From: a virus
IMG/VR virus record: IMGVR_UViG_3300039448_000025
Coordinates: 1-38,531 of that record
Reading direction: 5' to 3' (one strand)
DNA: 38,531 nucleotides
Both the position numbers and the translations under genes were made by a program. The notes beneath the pieces are model-generated. The model was not told the DNA's origin, searched no databases, and saw only the letters and a program-made list of their open reading frames with translations. Positions 29,202 to 37,541 of the stretch are shown piece by piece (position 1 is the stretch's first letter; every line of letters begins with the position of its first letter).

Positions 29202-30003
29202 GAATGATCTCCTCCGCTGCTGCATATGCTGCTGCGAGTTTCTCGTCGTAACGGTTTTTCTTGTATGCCTTGCCGTTGTATCGGCGTGCAAATGAAGCCC
29301 AGTCTTTTTCTTTTAATGCTTTGTGCAGTTCAGGATCGGCAGTAATAAAACGTACAAATACTTCTAGCTGTAAACCTTCGCTTTCACTCATGTATTCAAC
29401 AAATGCTTTGATGCTTGTGAAGCCAAGGCGCTGCCAATGAAATCCCATGATTTGAAACTGGCCCCAGCTTGCTGATTCAAGTGCTGATTGTTCGTGGATC
29501 TCGCATGCGAGTTTAAGGCGGTAGTTTTCAGTCTGGCCGCCTTTATACCCCCCAGTTTGACGACTCACTAAGTTAGGCCATGCGTGCTCGGCGATTCCAA
29601 CGGCGTTCGCTTCTAGGCCATTTGCTAGCATGCGACGGCGCATTATGTGTCGTTCAAAGAGTACGATCGGCTTTCCGGTGCTATGAAATCCACGACCTCG
29701 GCTTTCGACCTGGTTAACTGCCATTATGGCGGCGAGTTCGCAGTCGAGGCTTGTGGCGGCACACTCAAGGTCTGACTGACGGAGAAACTTGCTAGCGTCT
29801 TTGCCTGATAGTTTTGCCAGAGTTTTAGCGCCAACAATTCCATCTTCGACCAGGTGAGAATCCCGCTGAAACGCGAGCACTGCTGTTCTTGTGTTTGCAG
29901 TGAATTCGCTAGCAATGATTACATCGTAACCCGCATTTTTTAGGCGATTAGTTAATGAGAGTACGTCGTCACCTGTGCTACCGAGTTCCAATAATTTAGT
30001 CAT
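29194..30003 (-). CDS. Endolysin: N-acetylmuramidase with peptidoglycan-binding domain (269 aa)
   Basis: Residues about 1-70 form a PG_binding_1 domain (LELGSTGDDVLSLTNRLKNAGYD, VLAFQRDSHLVEDGIVGAKT). The rest matches the N-acetylmuramidase (DUF3380) family, with the catalytic Glu in AVNQVESRGRGF and later SWGQFQIMGFHWQRLGF and FARRYNGKAYKKNRYDEKLA. There is no signal peptide, so it needs a holin for release. P2 uses a different small endolysin (gpK), so this lysis gene is a replacement. It overlaps the holin-like gene by 8 bases. Confidence 0.93.
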   Translation of the reverse strand: MTKLLELGSTGDDVLSLTNRLKNAGYDVIIASEFTANTRTAVLAFQRDSHLVEDGIVGAKTLAKLSGKDASKFLRQSDLECAATSLDCELAAIMAVNQVESRGRGFHSTGKPIVLFERHIMRRRMLANGLEANAVGIAEHAWPNLVSRQTGGYKGGQTENYRLKLACEIHEQSALESASWGQFQIMGFHWQRLGFTSIKAFVEYMSESEGLQLEVFVRFITADPELHKALKEKDWASFARRYNGKAYKKNRYDEKLAAAYAAAEEIIHA

Positions 30004-30280
30004 GTAATAATCTCCGTAGGTTTAGTAGTTGTGCGACGTTCCCGCGCGTGTACAGCAAGCCAAGTGTCAGCATGAGCATGATTGGCATTATGATCGGGAA
30101 CCGTTCGGTGCAGATTTCCCCACCTGCGGTGTAAATACCGATCGCTCCGATCGCCACGATCATGGCCCACGCTGCAAAACCATATTGGCGTTTAAATCGC
30201 GCACCATCGCGGCGATATGTCACTAGTCGAATGACGCAAACAATACAGAGCCAAATGATTATTAAATCGAGTGCTGTCAT
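29996..30280 (-). CDS. Putative holin or holin-associated membrane protein (94 aa)
   Basis: Three membrane segments are seen: about 4-22 (LDLIIIWLCIVCVIRLV), 36-53 (AAWAMIVAIGAIGIYTAG) and 62-80 (FPIIMPIMLMLTLGLLY), with a basic end. The size and its place just before the endolysin fit a class I-type holin. The neighbouring gene also encodes a membrane protein, so one may be a holin and the other an antiholin. ATGA overlap with that gene. Confidence 0.75.
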   Translation of the reverse strand: MTALDLIIIWLCIVCVIRLVTYRRDGARFKRQYGFAAWAMIVAIGAIGIYTAGGEICTERFPIIMPIMLMLTLGLLYTRGNVAQLLNLRRLLHD

Positions 30281-30630
30281 TTTCTCTTACCTCTGATCAG
30301 CTGTATTAAGTCTGTGTTGTGCATTTGTTTTAGCAGCAACTGACCGGCAGTTACGCCCAATAGTCCACCGATGAATCCTGCTACTGCCGGAACTTGAAGT
30401 AATGTATGTGTGATGATTTCAGGTGCAATGAAATAGCCGATAACAACGCTGGCGAGTAGATAGACCAATCGCGTAAATAGATTTAATTCTTTTGTACTTG
30501 CGACGAATACTGCTGCACCTGCCAATGCACCGATTGCGGTTTCTGTATCAAGGCCGAGAAGGGCGCTTCCAACAGTAATGCCTCCGCCTGCCATTGTTAT
30601 TATTGCTGCTGTGGTGTTCGGCTCTGCCAC
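30277..30630 (-). CDS. Putative holin, second membrane protein (117 aa)
   Basis: The start is a GTG at 30630, seven bases after AAGGAG. A TTG at 30651 in the same frame lies within gene X and is unlikely. The product has Gly/Ala-rich membrane segments (about residues 10-45, 58-76 and 85-103), e.g. AIITMAGGGITVGSALLGL and VPAVAGFIGGLLGVTAGQLLL. Its place between X and the endolysin is that of P2 holin Y. The end is basic (LIRGKRK), as in holins. Confidence 0.75.
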   Translation of the reverse strand: MAEPNTTAAIITMAGGGITVGSALLGLDTETAIGALAGAAVFVASTKELNLFTRLVYLLASVVIGYFIAPEIITHTLLQVPAVAGFIGGLLGVTAGQLLLKQMHNTDLIQLIRGKRK

Positions 30631-30641
30631 GAGCTCTCTCC

Positions 30642-30851
30642 TTAATCCCAAAGCGACGTGCGTTGTACCGTCGCTGTTTTGGTGGTGGTTTTTGCCGGTA
30701 CTTCTACCGATGTTCCGTGAGGTAAAAATGGACCTAGATCGGCTAAGTTTTGGTTCAATTCATAAACCAGTTCTACGGCATCTGTCGTACCGAGTACTCG
30801 ATGACAGAGCGCATCGATTGTTTCGTTTTGCTGAGCAATTACTGTTGGCAT
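30642..30851 (-). CDS. X: Tail protein gpX
   Basis: A 69-residue protein of the P2 X family (P2: 67), with ETIDALCHRVLGTTDAVELVYELNQNLADLGPFLPHG, a LysM-like fold. It is a baseplate or tail component. Its ATG overlaps the stop of L (TAATG). Confidence 0.94.
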   Translation of the reverse strand: MPTVIAQQNETIDALCHRVLGTTDAVELVYELNQNLADLGPFLPHGTSVEVPAKTTTKTATVQRTSLWD

Positions 30852-31294
30852 TAGATTAACTCGATGTGGCTACTGGATTTTCCCAGTATTGATCGGATGG
30901 CTAATGTCGATACACGGCGCTGGACATCAATACTGGCATTGACTTCATCTGCTCGATCTTGGCCACTCGATGTTGTGTCGTAGTCGCGCATGTCAGATAA
31001 AAGCTGGGCTTGAGCGCTGGCGTAAATGGCACGTCGATATTGGTGCTTTTTTGAATCCGGTATTTGTTCAAACGATATCTCAGCGGCTTGGTGTTCAGAC
31101 ACGTAGTCGACTAATTCTGCATTTACATCGATGATTGCATTTTGCAATAAAGCAGTTAGGCGAGCGGTTGTTATGTCGCTTTCTAGGCGCAAAATGCTTC
31201 TAGCATCTGCTGCGACAAAAGGTGGCCAGAATTCTGAGAAGTTATCTATGTCGTCTTCATCTGAAGGCGCGGCTGGGTTAGCGATGAATACCAT
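30851..31294 (-). CDS. L: Head completion protein gpL
   Basis: A 147-residue head completion protein (P2 L: 169). The start is set at the ATG at 31294, six bases after GGAG; the ATG at 31306 has no ribosome site. Features are NFSEFWPPFVAADARSILRLESDITTARLTALLQNA and the YRRAIYASAQAQLLSDMRDY helix. It seals the filled capsid and links it to the tail. Confidence 0.9.
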   Translation of the reverse strand: MVFIANPAAPSDEDDIDNFSEFWPPFVAADARSILRLESDITTARLTALLQNAIIDVNAELVDYVSEHQAAEISFEQIPDSKKHQYRRAIYASAQAQLLSDMRDYDTTSSGQDRADEVNASIDVQRRVSTLAIRSILGKSSSHIELI

Positions 31295-31394
31295 ACAACT
31301 CTCCATAAGAGCGGGTGATTGCGACCTTCAATAAGCAGTCCGGGGGAGGTTGCTTGTATCCAGTCGCAAGCCCGCGACGCGCGAGGACGCTCGG
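31295..31394. other. Noncoding gap between M and L
   Basis: A 100-base gap within the otherwise packed capsid operon. No reading frame with a ribosome site was found. It is fairly GC-rich (for example GCGACGCGCGAGGACGC near 31374) and may fold, but no clear terminator is seen. Confidence 0.4.
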
Positions 31395-32060
31395 TTATGC
31401 TTCCGGTTTGTCTCCGGAAACTGAATCTTGAAGTAGCTTTTCTAGAGCTTTGATCTGCGGTTTAACGCCTGCTTTACCGTTTAAATTAATGGCTTTCTTC
31501 AGGTGATCTAATGCGGTTTCTGGTGCTGACTCCATGAGTCCTAAGCCGCAGGCTTTTTCGAGTTTTACTCGCACCTGGTCGGGCATGTCGGTTTTACCAA
31601 CTAGTTCGTAAAGCGCTGTTAAGTGCTCAGGTGTTACTGGGCTGGCATCTTTTAAAGCTAACTCTGAAATTTGTTCTGCGATTGCAACATTCATCGTGCG
31701 TGTGAATTTGTCTGGGATGGTTAGTCCGTGACGCATCACATACGAAGATAATAAGATGGCTTGATCGATCAACTGTGCATCGATCGCCCACAAGGTTAGG
31801 GTGGTAATTACTTCATCTTGCTGTCCAGAATCTGCCTTTAAAACACCAGAGATGTAGGGTTCGTAATCAGGGAAAAACTCAGCTTTCTTATAGCCTTTTT
31901 GGCTGATTGACTGGATTTTTTTTAGCGTGCGTTTGTGCTCGTACATCATTGCTAGCATTTGCTGTGTGATGTTTATATCCGCACGTGTTGGTGCTGTATT
32001 TTTGCTTTGCAATGCGGCCATTTTTCGTGCTCGGGCTGCGGCAGCTGGTGTCATTGGCAT
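31395..32060 (-). CDS. M: Terminase small subunit gpM
   Basis: A 221-residue protein of the P2 M family (P2: 247), starting MPMTPAAAARARKMAALQSK and containing HKRTLKKIQSISQKGYKKAEFFPDYEPYISGVL. It acts with large subunit P in cos recognition and packaging. It follows N across an 82-base gap containing a strong hairpin. Confidence 0.93.
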   Translation of the reverse strand: MPMTPAAAARARKMAALQSKNTAPTRADINITQQMLAMMYEHKRTLKKIQSISQKGYKKAEFFPDYEPYISGVLKADSGQQDEVITTLTLWAIDAQLIDQAILLSSYVMRHGLTIPDKFTRTMNVAIAEQISELALKDASPVTPEHLTALYELVGKTDMPDQVRVKLEKACGLGLMESAPETALDHLKKAINLNGKAGVKPQIKALEKLLQDSVSGDKPEA

Positions 32061-32097
32061 TTTCGTTTCCTCGGGCGTTCAATTTTTTCTTAGATTC

Positions 32098-32127
32098 AAC
32101 CCCCGGCACTATTGAATGCCGGGGGTT
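32098..32127. terminator. Strong 11-bp hairpin between capsid gene N and M
   Basis: AACCCCCGGCA (32098-32108) pairs perfectly with TGCCGGGGGTT (32117-32127) around eight bases. On the minus transcript no T-run follows directly, so it is not a standard terminator. It is placed just after the major capsid gene and could stabilise its mRNA or lower expression of M and later genes. Confidence 0.55.
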
Positions 32128-32142
32128 GTCTTACGATGTTAG

Positions 32143-33171
32143 TTATACGGTTGGTGCTGTTGTGTTGATGTTTTCAATTAGGCAGCACTTGGTGTAATCC
32201 TGAACAACATAGGCGTCGTTTGAGCTTTCGTAGTTTTCAATACGATCAGCTTCTGGTACGTCTTTCAGGTGACGACGGCGACCACCGTTCTGGTAATAAA
32301 TTGAAAGGTTGTCAGAGGTTGTAATCAGAATAGTGTTTGCCGGGAAGAACGGCACACGCCATGCTGGTACTCCACCAACAGTTTTCTTGGAAATGATCAT
32401 GTCGCCAGCCAGTTTTTCTGAGTTCGGCTGGTTCTGATTGACGATTTCGAAGTATTTATTATTCAAAATACCTCGCCCCATAATTGCTACTAGCTTGGTG
32501 TTGTCACGGTGACGTTCATCGACATAGTTCTCGATGGCATCCATAACTAGTGCGTCGATATTTTCATAATCGCCGCCTTCATAAACATTAATCGTATTGC
32601 TGCTTTCAACCACTTCGGTGAAGTGACGAACAGGCGCATCCAATCGGATGTTTTCAAGCCAGCCAATGTTCACATCTTGAAGCATTGCATTGTTATCGCG
32701 GTCGGATGTTGCAGCGTAGCTTGTACCATTCCAACCGATAATAAGGCGATCTTGTGCCTGAGCTTCAAGAATGACGTCACGCACCATCTTCTGAAAACCG
32801 TCAAATTCAGACCAGTTATCGAGGTCTTCATAAGTGATCATTGTGTCGAAGTTGTTTTTGCGACACTTGTAGCCTTTATCATCAAGTTCGTGCACTGAAC
32901 GTGGCTTGCGAGTAGCTCCCGGCTGGCTGGTGTCTGTGTTGCCAGCAATGGTTGATCCAGCACCGACAGTCAGTTTTTTACCTTCGAGGTTTTTTACACC
33001 ACGAAAATTGATGTATTTAAGAAACTGGCTTTTTTGCTGCAGGTTCTTTTCTAAAGTCTGCTGAACGCTTGGTGCTACAGTGAACGAACGCACCGCGCTT
33101 GCAACTTTGTTAAGCTTTGCGACTTGGCTAAAGTAGCCTTGAATTGATTGTTCGAGTGCTTGGTCTGTCAT
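32143..33171 (-). CDS. N: Major capsid protein gpN
   Basis: The 342-residue major capsid precursor (P2 N: 357), with the family segments GYFSQVAKLNKVASAVRSFTVAPSVQQ at the start and GARRKPRSVHELD-like and YEDLDNWSEF stretches in the middle. It is normally cleaved near its N-terminus by the O protease. It lies between O and M. Confidence 0.96.
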   Translation of the reverse strand: MTDQALEQSIQGYFSQVAKLNKVASAVRSFTVAPSVQQTLEKNLQQKSQFLKYINFRGVKNLEGKKLTVGAGSTIAGNTDTSQPGATRKPRSVHELDDKGYKCRKNNFDTMITYEDLDNWSEFDGFQKMVRDVILEAQAQDRLIIGWNGTSYAATSDRDNNAMLQDVNIGWLENIRLDAPVRHFTEVVESSNTINVYEGGDYENIDALVMDAIENYVDERHRDNTKLVAIMGRGILNNKYFEIVNQNQPNSEKLAGDMIISKKTVGGVPAWRVPFFPANTILITTSDNLSIYYQNGGRRRHLKDVPEADRIENYESSNDAYVVQDYTKCCLIENINTTAPTV

Positions 33172-33210
33172 GGCTTTATTCCTTTTCGCTATCTCGGGTG
33201 TTTTTTAGTC

Positions 33211-34020
33211 TTAACAGTCGGTCAGTTCGCCGACATCACCGCCGACCGCAGGTGGGCGACCGGTGAACTTTTCAGAGTCTTCCATAGCTGCTGAGAGCTC
33301 TTTGTGTTCAGCTTCAATAGCTGAAAATTTTTCATTCAGTTCTGAGATCTGGGATTTCAGTTCTGAAACTGTAACGGCCTGATCAGTTGGAATCGTTTCA
33401 GCTAGTGCGGTGAATTCTTTGGCCAAAAGTTCGATAGCGCTTTCCAGCTCACCATTTTTGTTTTCGCTTACCTTTTTAAGACCTGAGAAAATTTCTTTGA
33501 TTCGCTCTAAAATTGAAGCGCCATTACTTTCTTCTGATTCGGATTCAATGAAATCCATTTCAGATTCGAAATATTCAGCGTAAAGGTTTTCTTTGTTTTG
33601 GGCTGAGGCTGAGAAACTTAATTGTTGAGTTCCCATTGATGCAGGGCTGTCAGTGATGGCTAGACCGACAAGATAGAAATCACCTTCGTTAGGGAAGTTT
33701 GGTTGGATTTCCATGCTGGTATAGATTTTTTGACGTTTTTTCGATAACTCAACTAGGTCTTCGGTTGGATCAATTTCAGCGTATAAGGCGAAGCGCTTTT
33801 CACCGCCAATAACTTCTTCTTTGACTTCAACAGAAATGACATCGCCATAGGATTTGAAGGCGCTATCTGGAATTATTCCGCGCAGATGCTCAAGATTGAT
33901 GCGAGCGCCATAAACAATGGGATCATACAAGGCACCCATTTTTTTAATGTATTCAGGTTTGATTTCACGACCATCGACGGTACGAGCAGCTACGCCGACG
34001 CGGAATTTTTTCTTAGGCAT
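33211..34020 (-). CDS. O: Capsid scaffold and maturation protease gpO
   Basis: A 269-residue scaffold-protease (P2 O: 284). The start is set at the ATG at 34020 (MPKKKFRVGVAARTVDGREI); the frame up to 34101 runs over the promoter region. The N-terminal half is the serine protease domain (YDPIVYGARINLEHLRG, ITDSPASMGTQQLSFSA), and the C-terminal half is a long helical scaffold (LKSQISELNEKFSAIEAEH). It is the first gene of the O operon. Confidence 0.93.
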   Translation of the reverse strand: MPKKKFRVGVAARTVDGREIKPEYIKKMGALYDPIVYGARINLEHLRGIIPDSAFKSYGDVISVEVKEEVIGGEKRFALYAEIDPTEDLVELSKKRQKIYTSMEIQPNFPNEGDFYLVGLAITDSPASMGTQQLSFSASAQNKENLYAEYFESEMDFIESESEESNGASILERIKEIFSGLKKVSENKNGELESAIELLAKEFTALAETIPTDQAVTVSELKSQISELNEKFSAIEAEHKELSAAMEDSEKFTGRPPAVGGDVGELTDC

Positions 34021-34177
34021 TTGGTGGTGTCCTTTTCTGTTGAGCATTGCTCGACAATTCGATAGGACTCCATGTTGCAGCCTCGGACGCGTGAGCGGCA
34101 AAGGGCTGTGGTTGTATGTGTTCTATTTACACTAGGTGGGGCAATAAGATAGTTGGCTGCACTAGTAATCTGGGCGA
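34021..34177. promoter_or_regulatory. Divergent late promoter region for O and P
   Basis: The gap between the divergent genes O and P holds two TGT-N13-ACA dyads: 34038-34056 (TGTTGAGCATTGCTCGACA, an almost perfect palindrome) and 34113-34131. If each activates transcription about 55 bases away, the first would serve the rightward P promoter (start near 34102) and the second the leftward O promoter (start near 34067). In P2 the O and P promoters also lie back to back. Confidence 0.6.
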
Positions 34178-35956
34178 ATGAATACAGTCGCTACCAAAGA
34201 AGATAACCAGCTCGATAACCGGCGACAGGCTAAATACCTGTACTGGACCGGGCTTCGCATTGCGCGAATTTCAGAAATGCTTGGCGAGAAAGATGCAACG
34301 GTACACAGCTGGAAAGCTCGTGACAAGTGGGACGATGCCAGTGCGATTGAACGAGTAGAAGGTGCGACTGAAGCTCGCTATATCTTACTAGTCCTGAAAG
34401 AGAACAAGGAAGGTAAAGACTTTAAAGAAATTGATTTGCTAAGCCGTCAGATGGAACGGTTTGCTCGTATAACAAAGTACAGCAACGGCGGAAATGAAGT
34501 AGATCTTAATCCTAAAATAGCTAATCGAAATTCAGGCCCGAAGAAAAAGCCATTAAAAAATGACTATACGCCAGAACAAGCTCAGCGACTTCAAGAGGCG
34601 TTTCTTGATGGTATGTTCGAATACCAGAAAAACTGGTACCGGGCAGGTCTTCTGAATGATGTTCGTAATATTCTGAAGTCTCGCCAGATAGGTGCAACAT
34701 ACTACTTTTCACATGAGGCTGCTGTTGATGCAGTCGTGAATGGTAATAATCAAATATTCATATCGGCATCTAAGGCTCAGGCTCACAATTTTAAAAAATA
34801 CATTGTTAAATTTTGTCGAGATGCTGCAGATATTGAATTGACTGGCGATCCAATCATTTTGCCAAATGGCGCTGAAATGCACTTTCTCGGGACTAATGCG
34901 AAAACAGCCCAAGGATATACCGGAAATTTATATTTTGATGAATACATGTGGACCCATAACTTTTTAGAAATGCAGCGAGTAACGTCAGGTATGGCTCTGC
35001 ATTCGCATTGGAAAGAAACTTATTTTAGTACGCCTTCGAGTATATCTCATGAGGGATATCTATTTTGGTCAGGTGCTACTTATAACGAAGGGCGTCCAAA
35101 ATCTGAGCTTGTTGATGTCGACATTAGAAAAGAGGTTTTAAGAAAGGGACAGCTTGGCGCTGACTTTCAATGGAGACAGGTAGTTACGATTCACGATGCT
35201 CTGGAAGGTGGCTGTACTCTTTTCAACATGGATAAGTTGAGAAGAAAATACAATAAGCATCAGTTCTCTAACCTTCTTGAATGTGAATTTATTGATGATT
35301 TGAGTTCGCTATTCCCAATGACAATGATGATGCGTTGCATGGTCGATTCTTGGGATGAGTGGGATTCATTTTTCAAACCATTTGCAAACCGTCCTGTTGG
35401 TCATCGACCCGTTTGGGTTGGGTATGATCCAAACGGTGAAGGTGAAGATGGTGATACAGCTGGTCTTGTTGTTGTTCTTCCTGCGAGGTCAGTAATGGAC
35501 AAGCATCGAATTATTGAAAAAGCTCAGTTTCAAGGCATGGATTACGAGGAGCAGGCTAAGGCAATTAAAGAAATAACATGCCGCTATAACGTCGAGCATA
35601 TTGGTATCGACTCGACTGGCATAGGTAGTTCTGTGCTGCAGCTAGTTAGAAAATTCTTTCCTCGTGTTACTGAGTATTCCTACACGGCTGAGCTAAAGGG
35701 CGGGCTGGTTAATAAAGCGTACAACATTATTAACAAGGGACGGTTGGAGTTTGATAGTGGCTGGACAGATGTTGCCAGTGCATTTGGTGCAATAAGAAAA
35801 ACAATGACCGCCTCAGGTCGTAAAGTAACTTACTCAGCAGGTCGCAATGGAAAAATTGGTCATGCTGATCTTGCGTGGGCAACTATGCATGCGCTAGACA
35901 AGGATCCGCTCGATGGCGATATCGATGCTACTGGATCAATAATGGAGATGTCGTAA
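34178..35956 (+). CDS. P: Terminase large subunit gpP
   Basis: The 592-residue packaging motor and nuclease (P2 P: 590). An N-terminal HTH (about 25-50) is followed by the ATPase with Walker A KSRQIGAT (167-174) and Walker B LYFDE (251-255), then a nuclease domain with Asp residues in GYDPNGEGEDGDTAG (about 414) and HIGIDSTGIG (about 477). It cuts at cos and drives DNA into the procapsid. A rightward gene, coupled to Q (TAATG). Confidence 0.95.
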   Translation: MNTVATKEDNQLDNRRQAKYLYWTGLRIARISEMLGEKDATVHSWKARDKWDDASAIERVEGATEARYILLVLKENKEGKDFKEIDLLSRQMERFARITKYSNGGNEVDLNPKIANRNSGPKKKPLKNDYTPEQAQRLQEAFLDGMFEYQKNWYRAGLLNDVRNILKSRQIGATYYFSHEAAVDAVVNGNNQIFISASKAQAHNFKKYIVKFCRDAADIELTGDPIILPNGAEMHFLGTNAKTAQGYTGNLYFDEYMWTHNFLEMQRVTSGMALHSHWKETYFSTPSSISHEGYLFWSGATYNEGRPKSELVDVDIRKEVLRKGQLGADFQWRQVVTIHDALEGGCTLFNMDKLRRKYNKHQFSNLLECEFIDDLSSLFPMTMMMRCMVDSWDEWDSFFKPFANRPVGHRPVWVGYDPNGEGEDGDTAGLVVVLPARSVMDKHRIIEKAQFQGMDYEEQAKAIKEITCRYNVEHIGIDSTGIGSSVLQLVRKFFPRVTEYSYTAELKGGLVNKAYNIINKGRLEFDSGWTDVASAFGAIRKTMTASGRKVTYSAGRNGKIGHADLAWATMHALDKDPLDGDIDATGSIMEMS

Positions 35957-36993
35957 TGTCAGACGAGAAAAACTCACAGAATGAAATGGCTGGACCTATG
36001 GCTTTCAGCTTCGGAGATCCACTGCCGGTAGTCGATGCTCGAGGGTGGCTCGATTATATCGAGTGTGCAGCTACAGACCGTTGGTATGAACCACCTGTCA
36101 GCACTGCAGGGCTAGCAAAGGCACTGCGAAGCGCGGTGCATCATGAATCTGCTGTGCATTTTAAAGTTAATATCTTAACCAGCTGTTTTAAGCCAACTCC
36201 ATTGCTAAGCCGTCAGTCATTCAAGCAATTGGCGTTGGATTATGTCGTGATGGCTAATGCTTATTTGGAAGAAGTGCAGAACTTATATAAGCGAACGAAG
36301 GTTTACAGGCCATCTCTTGCTAAGTACACACGTCGCGGCATCGATCTTGAGTCATTCTTTTTTGTTCAAAACTGGGCTGATCCTTACGAGTTTAAAAACA
36401 ACGTATTCCACATTCGTCAGGTTGATGTTGACCAGGAGATTTACGGTGTTCCGCAATACATGGCCAGCCTTCAGAGTGCCTTTCTTAATGAGAATGCAAC
36501 ACTGTTCAGGCGAAAGTACTACCTCAATGGCAGCCATGCTGGATTCATTCTTTATGTTAATGATACTGCACAAAGTCAGGCTGATATTGATTCTATGCGT
36601 GAAGCGCTTAAGGAATCCAAGGGCGTCGGTAATTTTAGAAATTTATTCATGTACAGCCCGAACGGTAAAAAAGATGGTGTACAGGTGATCCCAATTTCTG
36701 AGGTTGCTGCCAAGGATGAGTTCAGTCAGATCAAAGATGTCACCGCTCAAGATCAGCTTGCGTCTCATCGCATACCGCCTGCATTGATGGGGATCGTTCC
36801 CAAAACTAATGGGGGGTTTGGTTCAATAGAGCAAGCGGCGGCGGTTTTTGGTCGAAACGAGATAGCTCCATTGATGACTGACTTCGAAATGTTTAACGAT
36901 CAGGCGGGTGACGACATTATAAAATTTGATCGTTATTCGATAGAAACAGCGATACTTGATGGTGCTGGAGGTTTGGGAGTAGGCGCCAAATAG
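35956..36993 (+). CDS. Q: Portal protein gpQ
   Basis: A 345-residue portal protein (P2 Q: 344). The start is the ATG at 35956, overlapping the P stop (TAATG) after GGAG; the longer frame inside P is not needed. Family segments include FSFGDPLPVVDARGWLDYIEC, the central VYRPSLAKYTRRG, and IPPALMGIVPKTNGGFGSIEQAAAVF. It forms the dodecameric DNA entry ring. It ends shortly before the terminator at 37018. Confidence 0.95.
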   Translation: MSDEKNSQNEMAGPMAFSFGDPLPVVDARGWLDYIECAATDRWYEPPVSTAGLAKALRSAVHHESAVHFKVNILTSCFKPTPLLSRQSFKQLALDYVVMANAYLEEVQNLYKRTKVYRPSLAKYTRRGIDLESFFFVQNWADPYEFKNNVFHIRQVDVDQEIYGVPQYMASLQSAFLNENATLFRRKYYLNGSHAGFILYVNDTAQSQADIDSMREALKESKGVGNFRNLFMYSPNGKKDGVQVIPISEVAAKDEFSQIKDVTAQDQLASHRIPPALMGIVPKTNGGFGSIEQAAAVFGRNEIAPLMTDFEMFNDQAGDDIIKFDRYSIETAILDGAGGLGVGAK

Positions 36994-37017
36994 TTATTCT
37001 CCATCAGCCATGTAATT

Positions 37018-37040
37018 GCCCGGTACTTCCGGGCTTTTTT
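37018..37040 (+). terminator. Terminator of the P-Q operon
   Basis: GCCCGG (37018-37023) and CCGGGC (37029-37034) around TACTT, followed by six T. A clear intrinsic terminator 25 bases after the portal gene. Confidence 0.9.
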
Positions 37041-37541
37041 ACGCCTGAATTTTATTGGTAAGGCTGGTATTTGATGCTAGAAATTGGACTAAAAACGAGA
37101 GAGTTTTTGCTGTGGTTAGATATAAAGCTTCGCATGAATTATAACATGATTAGCAACTATATTCCTTATATAGATCAGTAGCTTATGCGTAAATTTAGGC
37201 ATTTTTAGATCTGTTAATTTTTGCTTGGTCCCTGTCAATCCAGCTACCTATGTAGTCTGACTCCCATCTAGCTCCGAACTGAGCGCAACAGCCCGTGCAG
37301 TCGCTGCTACCCACGGCGCGCGATCATCCCTCGCCACGCCTGCGGTGTTAAATGACCGGGTTTCCATTTGAAATGCGTGTGAGGCTAAACGTGCTGCGAT
37401 CTGCGCGGCGACTGGCGCGGTAGGGGGATAGTGTGTGGAAAAACAACCATGCAGTTCCATGCGGCCTCTGAGTGTCTTATCCACAGTCTTGGTTTTTTCG
37501 TGTGATTATTACTCAGTAATCATTGTTGCGTCGGAAAAAGG
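37041..37541. other. Noncoding region holding a candidate cos site
   Basis: No convincing gene. The 78-codon minus-strand frame at 37248-37484 lies in a GC-rich island with no good ribosome site. On the minus strand a GGCGTGGCGAGGGATGATC word (37340-37322) resembles P2 cos as I recall it. In P2 cos lies just beyond the end of Q, so this is the expected location. ATTACT-C-AGTAAT (37508-37520) is a 13-bp palindrome. Confidence 0.35.

Noticed and set aside
34021-34101. N-terminal extension of the O scaffold-protease
   Set aside because: It covers the late promoter region, and the family start is MPKKKFRVGV at 34020.
1902-36993. Insertion sequence or transposase within the prophage
   Set aside because: No transposase frame or terminal inverted repeats were found. 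The accessory genes seem to have entered without IS elements.
37248-37484. 78-codon minus-strand frame past Q
   Set aside because: No good ribosome site is seen, and its Ala-rich composition fits the GC-rich island of the likely cos site. A short gene here cannot be fully excluded.
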